Below, piece by piece: positions 5,644-15,286 of a stretch of 26,636 bases of DNA. The notes under the pieces are model-generated. The model was not told the origin of the DNA. It saw nothing but the letters and a program-made list of their open reading frames with translations, and did no database searches. The first letter of the stretch is position 1, and each line of letters starts with the position of its first letter. The stretch is taken from positions 1-26,636 of the IMG/VR virus record IMGVR_UViG_3300020469_000219; one strand, given 5' to 3'. Source of the DNA: a virus. Made by a program: the position numbers and the translations under genes.

Positions 5644-8600
5644 CTATCTCATATTTTCTAAAGCTTTTTCGTTTTGTTTTTTTATTTTCTCCGCCTCCCT
5701 TTGTTGTCTTTTATACTCTGGAGTATTTTTAAACTTTTTCTTTTCTCTCTGAATCTCTTTATATCTTTTGGGATCATTCTCCTTAAGGTACTCTAGGGAA
5801 AAAGGTTTTATGTTAGTTCCTTCTTCTGTTTTAAATTCATCTTGTAAAAACCCTCTTCTTATATCTCTATAAAATGGAACTCCTCCAAACAAGTTTGCCA
5901 TTTCAATAGCTGTCCTACTTGAAAATAATTTATCTAAATTTTCTTGTCTACTTTCTTCTGTCTTATTAGTAGAAGCTCTAAGTCCTAGTTTGCCAATTCT
6001 AAACGCTGCTTTTGCGTAAGGATTAAAAGGGCCAGTTAATTGCAGTAGTGTAGCTTCTTCTAAATTTTTTGAAGCATTAGATGGATTTATAGTTGCATAA
6101 ACTAAAGCATCCTGCAAGCCGTCATACTCTTCTTTTGACCTTAGCCCCAAATCATATCCGTACTCTTTGTTTAAAGACTCTATGGTAAAGTTCACTGGAA
6201 TCATCGGAACATTTCCAGATACACCTCTACTAATTAAAGATGTGGCTGCTCCAACAGCTTGACGAATACCAAGTTCTTCATAATCCGTATCGTCTTCATC
6301 GCCAATGCCTAACATTCCAAACATAGCTCCATTTAAATATCTTAACAACATCACATACATTGTCATTCTTATTCCAACTCCCGCCATTGTTCCTGCTCCT
6401 CTTACAACGCCCATTTGACCTTGTCCCATCATTGAGGCAACAGCTTGTCTTGATGTAGCATATTCATTTAAACTAAACCTAGACATATATCCGTTAATCA
6501 TTCTATAAAAATTCATTGCTCCTTCACCATCCTGAGCTTGATTTTTTAAGACAGAAGAAAAAGGATCATTAGATGTGGCGGCCATAGTTACATTGTTATC
6601 CGCCTTTCTAGTTGCATTTTGAATTGCTTCTTTGTATTCGTTCATATAATCCGAATCATTATCAGCTATTTTGTCAAAATCTATCTCAGTACCTGTTTCT
6701 GCTTTAAATGTTTTTGCAAAAGTTCCAAACCATAAAGGTCTTGAAATCATTTGATCAGGCTTAGTTACTAATGTTTCTCCAATTTTTTCAACAGCTTTTG
6801 GAATAAACTTTACACCTGTAACCCTTGTTACATATTCAACTGTTTCCCCTGTTTTGCCTCTTGCTTTTGGAGATGTCTTCTTTTTTGTGACACCTTGTGA
6901 TTCGGTTTTTGATCCACCTAATTGTTCATCAGAATACAGCTTTGTTTGTAGCGTAGAAGAAACATTTTCAACAATTATTCTTCCTTTATTTGTCATTGAC
7001 AAATCTACGTATTTTGTAGATCCAAGAGCCATTTCACTAGGTGCAGATAAAGCAGCAAAAGCAAGGTTAGACGCCAGCTCTGCTCCAGCCCTTGGCACAG
7101 AAGCTAATGTTGAGTAATAACCTAAGGTTCGCATTTTGTTGAGTATTCGTCCTCCTAATACCGTAGTGCTCATGTTGTTTGTAACTACGTTATTTAGGGC
7201 TTCACTATATATTTTATTTAAATCTAAAACAGCTTGATTTAATTGGTCTTGCTGTTCTTCTGTTTTAGAGTCATCATTTTCTGTCATTTTCTTTAAAGCA
7301 CTCATAGATTGCCTTGTGGTTGATATTTCATTGCTCATAAAATAATCCATGCCAGTGTTTCTAGTGGCCCTTAGAGCTGTTGTTATAGGATCAAAATCTA
7401 TAGCTGTTTGTCCTGACCTTTCAAAAGAAGTGCTAGATTTAGTACCTGGCTTTAAACTTAAATAGCTTATCGCGTCTTTAAAATTTGCATCATCTCTTTC
7501 TTGTCCTTTAAAATCTGCTTTATGATGAACATAGTTGTTTACTAAATCAAGCTCATTACCTCTTACAATTCTAGTTGCATAAGCTTGTAAATCACCTAAG
7601 CCTGAATAAACACCCTGCAAAAGCTTAAGAGCTTTCTTTGTTTTAGGAGACATTGCCTCATCCATTTTTTTAATAGATATTTGTCCTCCTTCTGAATATT
7701 GACTTATAATGTTTTCTAATATCGCAATACTATTTTTGTTGTATTTGCTAGCTCTTTTGTCACTGTTATATCTAGCTATAGTGCCTTCTATAAATTTAAT
7801 CGCAGGAGCAGTACCTTTCTTGTTTGAATTAGATTCAAACTCTTGCTGAAGTAAATAAGTTGTTAATTCAAATCTTCTTTGTACAGCATCATTTATACTT
7901 TCTTTTCTTGTTGGAGCTATTAAACTTTCTACAGTATCTATAATATCTGTCTGCTCATTTATCCAATTTTTAAATCTAGCATGAGCTTCAGCAGTGGGCC
8001 TTATAGAGTTTTCATAAATAGCGTTGTTTTTGTAATTTCCAAACATTTGATCCATTACACTCAGCGGATTAGATCTAATCATCTGACCTCTAATTCCAAC
8101 ATCCCTTGCGGCTCTTGAAGAACCAAATCCTACTTTCCCTAATCCATTTTTCACACTAGCAGTAGCATATTGTCTCATTGTAGAAAATTTACCTTTAGCG
8201 GTAAACATCTTATTTAATATAGGAGATATGTTTGTGGCTCTTTGATTAGCCTCAACTTTTTGTGCTATTTTGTTAGCGTAATAAGTATAAAACCCTTCAG
8301 AAATGTTTTCTAAATGAATGTCTAACTCAGCCAGCTCTGTTCCTGTCAGCATCGCTAATTGCCCTTTGTTTAAGTTTTTTAAAGTTCTTGGCCCAATACT
8401 TTGGTCTAAAGAAATTTTACTTAAATTATTAAGTTTTACTTCCTTAGATTTTTTTGCATTTATGTTGATAAGGGATTGTCTGTTTTTAGCGTAATCATTT
8501 ACACCTTCAATAATCTCAGAATTATTTTCATTCTCTGCGGAGTTTATTTTGTCTACTAATATTTCTAAAGTAGCCGAGTCTAATGCATCTAATTTTTTTT

Positions 8601-11600
8601 CTATAAAGTCTGAGTTTTCTTTTAATATAGTTTCTCCGTCAATTTCAGGGTTTAATATTTTGTCTACTACCTTTCTCGTACTTTCGCTTTCTTTTTCTGC
8701 TTTAGCTATTTCCTGTTCAGTTTCTGCCTTAGGAGTTATAGACTTAAGTAAATCATTTGCCTCTTTAACCAGCTCGTTGTCTAGCTTGGTAGTTTTGCTT
8801 CGTTTAGCAATTTTAGCTAAAAATTCGTTGTAAGATTTTAAAGTAGCGGGATCTAAATCTGCCAAAGGCGTAGTAACCAACTGAGAGATAGCAGCATTTA
8901 AATTTCCGTTATCACCCAACTTACCTGAATTTACTTTTTTGGTTGTTCTTGTAGAAAGTTTATTTGCTGTTTCTAAATCTTTAGCAAAATCTGCGTTAGC
9001 AAAAACCTTTTTACTATAATCTAAAAGATTTTGTACTTGATTATTGTTGTCAAAACTTGTTCTTTTAATTTTATTAATTACAGCTCTTCCTTGAGATGAA
9101 CTAATTTTACCTGATTTTACCAAAGCACTTACCTTATCCAAAACAACAGTTTGTTGTTTTCTGTAGTCTTTTCTAGTTTTTGCTTTAGATATTTCAGTTT
9201 TAATTTCCTGTTCAATTGGATTATCAAAGTCTAATTCTGTTTGTATACCAGGTGTAGATTTCTTGTTCACACTCATCACTTCTTGAGTAGTATCTGCTTC
9301 TGTATCAGTTTCTGTATCTGTATCGACCGTCATACCTGCGGCTTTACGTTGTCTGTTAGACATTTTTGCCTCCATTTTAGGATTTCTAACAGTTTTAATG
9401 TCCACATCTGTAGCAGTAAAACCGTTTTGGTCTGTGGCTACTAAAACGCCAACATATTCTTCGTTGCTAAGAGTGTTGTCTTTTTTAATGTTTGTTCTGT
9501 TGTATATTGTACCGTCTTCAAGTTTCAGTTGAACATTTCTACTACCATCCATACGAGTTATGATACGAGCAGATTGCACCTCACCCTCATCAGTTTTAAA
9601 GTTTAAGTCTTGTACGGATACAGGTATTTGACTATCTTTTATTCTTTCCTCAACTTCCTCATCAGTGGATGTGTCCACTGGTTGTTGTTGTTCATTTTCA
9701 AAAACTTTTTCACTCACTTTTTTAGTAGACTTTACTTGTTTGGCAAATCTGTCAACAGTTAAATCTACTGACTTGCCATCTTCATTAAGAACTTTATCTC
9801 TAAATTCGCTAGTAATATCTTTCTCAGTTTCACTCTCTACATTTCCATTAGCGTCTATATCTTTTCTGGTCTGCTTAACACTACCATCACTAAAGGTGGT
9901 ATATGTGGTGATTGTTTTACCTTTTTCAATCGTGCTAACACCCTCCTCATAAACCTCTTCTTTAACAGGCACTACTTCTTCTTGCGTTTCTTTAGAAGAC
10001 TCCCGTACTTCTTCTTCCACTTCTTGTATAGTTTCGGATTGTTGATCATTAGATACATCTCCTGTTTCTGGCTTTTGAACGGCATCTTCTTTTGTTTTAT
10101 CGGTTTTTAAATCTTGTTTAGTTAAGTCGGTATACTCTAGCTTTTGATCAACATCCATCTTATTAAAGTTGTCTATCGCTCTTTGAGTTATAGCACCGTC
10201 ATCTATAGTGAAATCTTTTTTACCTTCAGCTTCAGCTTCTTGAGTAAGTTCTCTTGCGGCCTCGTCTTTAAGTTTTAATCTTCCTTTAGCATTAACATAA
10301 TCAAATTGAGTTCTTGATGTTATTTCATTTCTCAACTCTTGTAATTTTCTATCTATCTCAGGATGAAATGATTTGTCTCTATCTTTTTTTAATTGCTCAA
10401 GTTTTTGAATTTTATTAACTGAATTCATAACAACCAATGACGTTTCAGGGCTTAGGTTTGGAGGTATGTTATTTATGGTATTTACATAAACATCAATATC
10501 TCCTAGTAATTGAGAAACTTGCTTTTCTGTGTAAACACCCTGATTAACCATGCTGTTTAAAAACTTGGTGGTTTTGTCTACATCTTTAGATAATCCATGC
10601 AGGGCCTCTAGCCTATCTATAGCTGCGGCTCCAGGCATAAAATTAGCTTTTACAGAAGAGGTGGTTGCTGAACTTAAATCCCCGCCAAAAGGCATTAAGA
10701 GACCTGCAAGCCCAGATAAAATTGTAGTATTAGTATACTCAGCACCCGTTATAGTGTTGTTCATTATTTCCCTGGAAGCTAACTCATTAACATTGTCTGC
10801 TATAACAAACGCTTGTCCTGCTTGTTGAACATTTTCTTGGAACATTTCCTTCCCACTCTCTCTTGCATATACAGGATAATTTTGAATTATTTTTTGCTGT
10901 ATTCTTTGAAAGTAAGACTTTACTCCTTTTTCTCCTCCTTTTTGATAAGCAGCAACTAATTGTTTAGTAACTTTTTCAGTTCCCTTTGATCCAAAAAATT
11001 TATTCATTGCCACAGCTTGTGTAGATATTGGGGCTGTTAATGCTCCCAAAGCAAATCCTTGTTTTCCGGCTAATTGCCTTAATTCTAAAGCAGTTCCTTC
11101 GTCTAAACCACTTGCAATTGCCTGATCATAAGTGCTGCTTGCTAGGTTAGTAGAAAACAAAGTTCCCTGAGCTATCATAGCAGAAGCAGTAGTGCCTTTC
11201 ATTGGAATTGATTTTAAAATATTTACCGCTTTAGTTCCTTTATCAAAAGAACCCAAGAATGCAGCTCCACCCCTTCCAACATTACCTACCCCACGTGTTA
11301 AGGCAATTTGAAGCATCATGTCACTGGCTATTCCAGCTGTGGCTATTGCAGTTCCGGCAGCGCTAAAACTTTTAAATGTCTCATTACTTTTGCTAACGCC
11401 TTTTCTTATAGAATCAGCCATAGGCCCAGTCAATACATTTGTCACATTTTTCTTGATTTCTAAATCATATATTTGACCTCTTTCATCTATTCCGTATTCT
11501 CTTCCATTAACGAATGCTTTTTTACCAGAGCTATAACTATATCTCATAAAGTCATCTCTCTCAAGATCATCTTGAGCATCTCTCATTCTTATTTCATCAG

Positions 11601-13008
11601 CCACACTATTCATTCCAATATAACCATATGCTCCTTTTGAAAAGCTATGTATTCTATCTTCAACTGAACGCCATCCTTGTTTGACGGATTGAGTAAACCA
11701 AGGGTTTTCACCGTCTAAATATTTTTGATAGTTTTCTTGATTAGCTACATCTTGTTCTTTTAATTGAGCTGTCAATGAAGGAAACTGTTTTTCTATGTAG
11801 CTAGATAAAGCAATATCATCAACTCCTGTGCTGAAGTTTAATTGAACTCCGTCAAAAGACGGGTGTCTCCCGTCATTCTCTAATTGATATTTTAATACCT
11901 GAGAGTCTACGTTTCTTTCAACCTGATTGTTTATGTAGTTTGTTAAGTACTGAGCCTTTAGTCTTTCAGCGGCAAGAGTAGGATTGTAATTTCCAGAATA
12001 ATCATAATATCTACCATCTTCTGATATAGTATCATCTTCTAGCATCTGCTTATATTTTTCCATATAGCCTTGCTCTTTTAAATACCCATCAAAATCTTTT
12101 ACATTAAAGCCTTTTACGTTTTTTAAACCTTGACTGTCATACATCATATGAACATCAGAATCCTCAAATCCCGTTGGGGTATAATCATCTTCTACTAATT
12201 CATATTCTTCTTCAGTTACAAAGTTCGGATCATCAGGTCTATTTATAAGTGCATTTAACTCATCCGCTGTAGCATTTGGGTTTTCTGCTTGAAGTCTCGC
12301 ACTTTCAGCATCGTAAGCTTTAATTTTATCTCTAATAGATTTTTTAGTTTCAGCCTCTCCTTCAGGAGAAACAAACTCAGTTAACTCTGAAGATGATTCA
12401 TAAGCATAAGGATTATTTAGCTTTTTATCATCTATTTCTTTTTGATAATATTCTGAGCTTTTTCTTGATAATTGAGAAAGTTTTTTAATCGCATTTTTAT
12501 TTCCTTTAAGAGCGCTTTCTATAGTTCTATCATCTATTATGCCCATTTCTAACGCTCTGGAAATATTATAGTCTGAAAGAATTTTTTCTTGTAACTTGGG
12601 ATCTATTTGTCTATTGAGTTGGCGCATTGCTTGTGCTCGAGCAGATGCACCTGGCGTTATTCCAGAAATTGTAGCGGTATCTATGTTAGATAAATTCTCA
12701 AAATCTTCTTCAAGAAAAGTATCGCTAACTTCGCTTTCTTCTAAACCATCCGAAGATCCAGGAGTCGTCTCCACTGTTGTAGTGGATTCCGTAACTTCCG
12801 TTTCCAAATTTGAATCGGAAACGTCTTTTTTTTTTACAGGACTAGGCTCACCGTCATATACTGTACTAAACTCATTAAAATCAGCAAAAGCACCTTCTTG
12901 CAATACCTGGTAAATTTCTTCTTTACTGGCTCCTTGCGCAAATTCATTAAATTCCTCTTGTGAGGAAAATGCACCTTCTATAGTTAAATCAAACAACTCA
13001 TCAAACAT
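5644..13008 (-). CDS. Giant internal virion / DNA-ejection protein (2454 residues)
   Basis: The largest protein of the window and last gene of the virion operon, in the position of T7 gene 16. The first ~50 residues carry a tandem motif: EGAF at 11-14 and 38-41, each followed by an F/E-rich EFNEF segment. Acidic Ser/Thr/Glu-rich linkers lie around 55-110, 980-1025 and 1225-1240 (DTDTETDTEAD). A helical segment with charged heptads covers about 850-900. Two Ala/Gly-rich hydrophobic segments occur near 545-572 and 2206-2236 and could insert in membranes. The C-terminal region has FNPYAKAAFRIG near 2327 and a Lys/Arg-rich end. This resembles large polyvalent, capsid-carried proteins ejected with DNA. 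I see no lysozyme, protease or polymerase motif. The Met starts 5 bases after the upstream stop. The ejection role is an inference. Confidence 0.82.
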   Translation of the reverse strand: MFDELFDLTIEGAFSSQEEFNEFAQGASKEEIYQVLQEGAFADFNEFSTVYDGEPSPVKKKDVSDSNLETEVTESTTTVETTPGSSDGLEESEVSDTFLEEDFENLSNIDTATISGITPGASARAQAMRQLNRQIDPKLQEKILSDYNISRALEMGIIDDRTIESALKGNKNAIKKLSQLSRKSSEYYQKEIDDKKLNNPYAYESSSELTEFVSPEGEAETKKSIRDKIKAYDAESARLQAENPNATADELNALINRPDDPNFVTEEEYELVEDDYTPTGFEDSDVHMMYDSQGLKNVKGFNVKDFDGYLKEQGYMEKYKQMLEDDTISEDGRYYDYSGNYNPTLAAERLKAQYLTNYINNQVERNVDSQVLKYQLENDGRHPSFDGVQLNFSTGVDDIALSSYIEKQFPSLTAQLKEQDVANQENYQKYLDGENPWFTQSVKQGWRSVEDRIHSFSKGAYGYIGMNSVADEIRMRDAQDDLERDDFMRYSYSSGKKAFVNGREYGIDERGQIYDLEIKKNVTNVLTGPMADSIRKGVSKSNETFKSFSAAGTAIATAGIASDMMLQIALTRGVGNVGRGGAAFLGSFDKGTKAVNILKSIPMKGTTASAMIAQGTLFSTNLASSTYDQAIASGLDEGTALELRQLAGKQGFALGALTAPISTQAVAMNKFFGSKGTEKVTKQLVAAYQKGGEKGVKSYFQRIQQKIIQNYPVYARESGKEMFQENVQQAGQAFVIADNVNELASREIMNNTITGAEYTNTTILSGLAGLLMPFGGDLSSATTSSVKANFMPGAAAIDRLEALHGLSKDVDKTTKFLNSMVNQGVYTEKQVSQLLGDIDVYVNTINNIPPNLSPETSLVVMNSVNKIQKLEQLKKDRDKSFHPEIDRKLQELRNEITSRTQFDYVNAKGRLKLKDEAARELTQEAEAEGKKDFTIDDGAITQRAIDNFNKMDVDQKLEYTDLTKQDLKTDKTKEDAVQKPETGDVSNDQQSETIQEVEEEVRESSKETQEEVVPVKEEVYEEGVSTIEKGKTITTYTTFSDGSVKQTRKDIDANGNVESETEKDITSEFRDKVLNEDGKSVDLTVDRFAKQVKSTKKVSEKVFENEQQQPVDTSTDEEVEERIKDSQIPVSVQDLNFKTDEGEVQSARIITRMDGSRNVQLKLEDGTIYNRTNIKKDNTLSNEEYVGVLVATDQNGFTATDVDIKTVRNPKMEAKMSNRQRKAAGMTVDTDTETDTEADTTQEVMSVNKKSTPGIQTELDFDNPIEQEIKTEISKAKTRKDYRKQQTVVLDKVSALVKSGKISSSQGRAVINKIKRTSFDNNNQVQNLLDYSKKVFANADFAKDLETANKLSTRTTKKVNSGKLGDNGNLNAAISQLVTTPLADLDPATLKSYNEFLAKIAKRSKTTKLDNELVKEANDLLKSITPKAETEQEIAKAEKESESTRKVVDKILNPEIDGETILKENSDFIEKKLDALDSATLEILVDKINSAENENNSEIIEGVNDYAKNRQSLININAKKSKEVKLNNLSKISLDQSIGPRTLKNLNKGQLAMLTGTELAELDIHLENISEGFYTYYANKIAQKVEANQRATNISPILNKMFTAKGKFSTMRQYATASVKNGLGKVGFGSSRAARDVGIRGQMIRSNPLSVMDQMFGNYKNNAIYENSIRPTAEAHARFKNWINEQTDIIDTVESLIAPTRKESINDAVQRRFELTTYLLQQEFESNSNKKGTAPAIKFIEGTIARYNSDKRASKYNKNSIAILENIISQYSEGGQISIKKMDEAMSPKTKKALKLLQGVYSGLGDLQAYATRIVRGNELDLVNNYVHHKADFKGQERDDANFKDAISYLSLKPGTKSSTSFERSGQTAIDFDPITTALRATRNTGMDYFMSNEISTTRQSMSALKKMTENDDSKTEEQQDQLNQAVLDLNKIYSEALNNVVTNNMSTTVLGGRILNKMRTLGYYSTLASVPRAGAELASNLAFAALSAPSEMALGSTKYVDLSMTNKGRIIVENVSSTLQTKLYSDEQLGGSKTESQGVTKKKTSPKARGKTGETVEYVTRVTGVKFIPKAVEKIGETLVTKPDQMISRPLWFGTFAKTFKAETGTEIDFDKIADNDSDYMNEYKEAIQNATRKADNNVTMAATSNDPFSSVLKNQAQDGEGAMNFYRMINGYMSRFSLNEYATSRQAVASMMGQGQMGVVRGAGTMAGVGIRMTMYVMLLRYLNGAMFGMLGIGDEDDTDYEELGIRQAVGAATSLISRGVSGNVPMIPVNFTIESLNKEYGYDLGLRSKEEYDGLQDALVYATINPSNASKNLEEATLLQLTGPFNPYAKAAFRIGKLGLRASTNKTEESRQENLDKLFSSRTAIEMANLFGGVPFYRDIRRGFLQDEFKTEEGTNIKPFSLEYLKENDPKRYKEIQREKKKFKNTPEYKRQQREAEKIKKQNEKALENMR

Positions 13009-13013
13009 TGCTA

Positions 13014-15281
13014 TTAGTTTTGGTTTGTATATATTTTTATTGCTTCTGATCTACTTACGCCGTCCTCTTTCATGATTTGAACAATAGTTCTTTTGCCGCC
13101 ACTTCCACCTTTACTTTTTGTAGCTTTTCTAATGTATTCGTCTAGGTAGGTTTTTGCTTTAGAAACGTTTTCTCCGTCTTTTTCATGCTGTACAACTATT
13201 ACTCCATTTTTACGAATAGTAATCCTATCATTTGCACCTCCTGTGTTATCAACCTCAAGTGTTAATTCACCTTTTGGTAACCCATACTTTTTAATTGCTG
13301 CAGTATAAACTTTATCAAAAGCCTTTTTAACTTTAGAACCTTTTGTGTTACTAGCTTCATCAGCCCTTTCAAATAAATCATCACCAGTTATTAGCTCGTT
13401 AGTATCTTTATCTGATCCAAATGCTAAGTCTGACATTCCGCTGTATGTAACTGCCACCTCAGGCCTTACGTTTACTTTTCTGTCATCCTTAACTTGAATT
13501 TGTTCTAAAGTTTCTTGACCATCCTTAGTTACTTTTTTAAACACTTTTCCGTCTTTTACAACTACGTTATTTTTTCCGCCTGCCTGACTTTCAATTCTTG
13601 ACTTTAATTTAGCAGACATTTTATTGTAAGCATCTTCAGTAAGCGATATCTTTTGTGTTTGAGTTCTCTTGTAATTGTCGCCAACACTTTCTCTCATGTT
13701 TTCAATTGTAACAGGATCTCTTCCCATTATATTAAGAACATTGTTTTCCATTTCATCTTCACTTAATGGAGAGCCATTTTCGTCACGAGTAATTAATTGT
13801 AAAACTTCTGTTTCTCCATCTTTGTTTAAAACAGTAACCTCTAATCCAAATGAATCTTTATTTCCATCACCATTAGTATCTAACTCTAATTCTTCTGAAA
13901 ACTCTTTAACTTGATTATAGCCATTTTCATTGGTATAGACACTTGAGTTTTTAAGTTGATTTAGGGTTTTTACTCTTTCATTACCCCCAGCTGCTATTCT
14001 ACTAGCTACTTCAAAATCTCCTTTAAATTTTTCTTCTTCTTTCTTGTCTTCTCTGGCGTATTCTCTGTCCTTACTAAACTGATCATCTCTTTTACCACCG
14101 CTAATTTTCTGTTGTAAAGAATCAACATATCCTTTTCTAGCAAATGCGTGTGATGCTTCAATTTGTTCATCACTCATTTCTGTAACCATTTTGTTGTTAT
14201 TGGCTACGGTTTGCTTAGTGTATTTTTTTACTGTATATTCTTTTTCGTTAAAATTTTCATCTATCCCAATTATTGTAATTGTTTCATTACTTACATCTTT
14301 ACCGCTATTATCATACAACTTATCTCCATCCCATTCGTTAAACGGAACAACCTTACCTCCTATTCCATTATCCACAAATAAACTGGCAGTAGCATCTATA
14401 GTTCCGTATTTTGAAGCGACTTCTGTTTCGATAAATTGCCCCATCCCTGGCCTCTGTTTTAAATCATCAACAATAACTCCACTCATGTTTCCTAATCTCA
14501 TCATTTCTTGATAAGAAGCGGCCCCTGGCCCTTGAGAAAATTCTTGAATATCTTTAGTTAAATAAACTCTTTGAGCTCTAGTATTGTTATCATGCTTTAA
14601 AGCCAAAACACTTGTGGTGTTTTCTCCTTCGGCAAGCACCGGGTTTCCTTCATCGTCTAACACTGGCTCATAAGTGCGAGTTTTGGGATTAATTTTCATT
14701 TTATAAAAACTAACAGTACCCATCCCCTTATCGTCTATTCCAAAATCCACTCCAGACAATGTTCCAATTTGAGTAACTAACTTTTGGTTTGCAGCTTCTA
14801 CTCCGCCAGATATAGGTGGTACAAATGTTTGTGTCCCATCTTCGTTATCTTTATAATAACCCTTTGCTCGTTTTTTAGTCAGCTCTAATTCTTCTCCAAA
14901 TTTATTTGTAAAATCTATAAAGGTTTCAAATGTTTGTTGACCGTTTTGTTCAAAAATTAAATTGTCATCAGGATTTAATGATCCTATTCTAACTAATTTT
15001 TCTTGAGTTAACCTTTGGTTCTTGTAAGTTTCAAGAGCTTCTAATATTTTTGAGTTAGCTGTTTCATTGTCGCCAAGTTGTTTTTTGGCTGCCTCTTCTG
15101 CTTCTCTTATTTCTGCTTGAGTGTTTTGCTTAAGAGTAAGTCTTTGTAAGTCTATGTTTTTTTTCCAATCCTGAACACCTTTAATTCCTGCATCTATAGC
15201 TGCAAACTTAGCCTCTAATGGGTTTCCTCCAATTAAATCTTTTGCTAATGCTGCTTTTGATGCTTCTAATGCATTACCCAT
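13014..15281 (-). CDS. Probable internal virion protein, T7 gp15-like by position and length
   Basis: A 755-residue soluble protein, close in length to T7 gp15 (747) and in the same place between a short Ala-rich core protein and the long last protein. The N-terminal ~100 residues are helical and charged. The rest is rich in Lys, Asp, Gly and Thr, with many short strands. DTNGDGNKD at 468-476 matches a calcium-binding DxNxDGxxD loop. A basic Gly-rich hinge (KSKGGSGGKR) precedes a C-terminal helix-turn-helix-like piece, IVQIMKEDGVSRSEAIKIYT. No enzyme motif is recognised. By analogy it would be packed in the capsid core and ejected at infection to help form the trans-envelope conduit. The role is inferred from synteny, since the sequence itself is unfamiliar. 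Confidence 0.78.
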   Translation of the reverse strand: MGNALEASKAALAKDLIGGNPLEAKFAAIDAGIKGVQDWKKNIDLQRLTLKQNTQAEIREAEEAAKKQLGDNETANSKILEALETYKNQRLTQEKLVRIGSLNPDDNLIFEQNGQQTFETFIDFTNKFGEELELTKKRAKGYYKDNEDGTQTFVPPISGGVEAANQKLVTQIGTLSGVDFGIDDKGMGTVSFYKMKINPKTRTYEPVLDDEGNPVLAEGENTTSVLALKHDNNTRAQRVYLTKDIQEFSQGPGAASYQEMMRLGNMSGVIVDDLKQRPGMGQFIETEVASKYGTIDATASLFVDNGIGGKVVPFNEWDGDKLYDNSGKDVSNETITIIGIDENFNEKEYTVKKYTKQTVANNNKMVTEMSDEQIEASHAFARKGYVDSLQQKISGGKRDDQFSKDREYAREDKKEEEKFKGDFEVASRIAAGGNERVKTLNQLKNSSVYTNENGYNQVKEFSEELELDTNGDGNKDSFGLEVTVLNKDGETEVLQLITRDENGSPLSEDEMENNVLNIMGRDPVTIENMRESVGDNYKRTQTQKISLTEDAYNKMSAKLKSRIESQAGGKNNVVVKDGKVFKKVTKDGQETLEQIQVKDDRKVNVRPEVAVTYSGMSDLAFGSDKDTNELITGDDLFERADEASNTKGSKVKKAFDKVYTAAIKKYGLPKGELTLEVDNTGGANDRITIRKNGVIVVQHEKDGENVSKAKTYLDEYIRKATKSKGGSGGKRTIVQIMKEDGVSRSEAIKIYTNQN

Positions 15282-15286
15282 TTCGT

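Noticed and set aside
9290-9335. Short repeats of a GTATCT/GTTTCT type as a DNA repeat element
   Set aside because: They encode the Asp/Thr/Glu-rich linker of the giant protein and are explained by low-complexity coding sequence.
14163-14511. Two + strand open frames of 72 and 106 codons opposite the 755-residue core protein gene
   Set aside because: They lie antisense in a long well-supported gene, are Ile/Phe/Ser-rich as expected for the complement of Asn/Lys/Asp-rich coding sequence, and have no context of their own.
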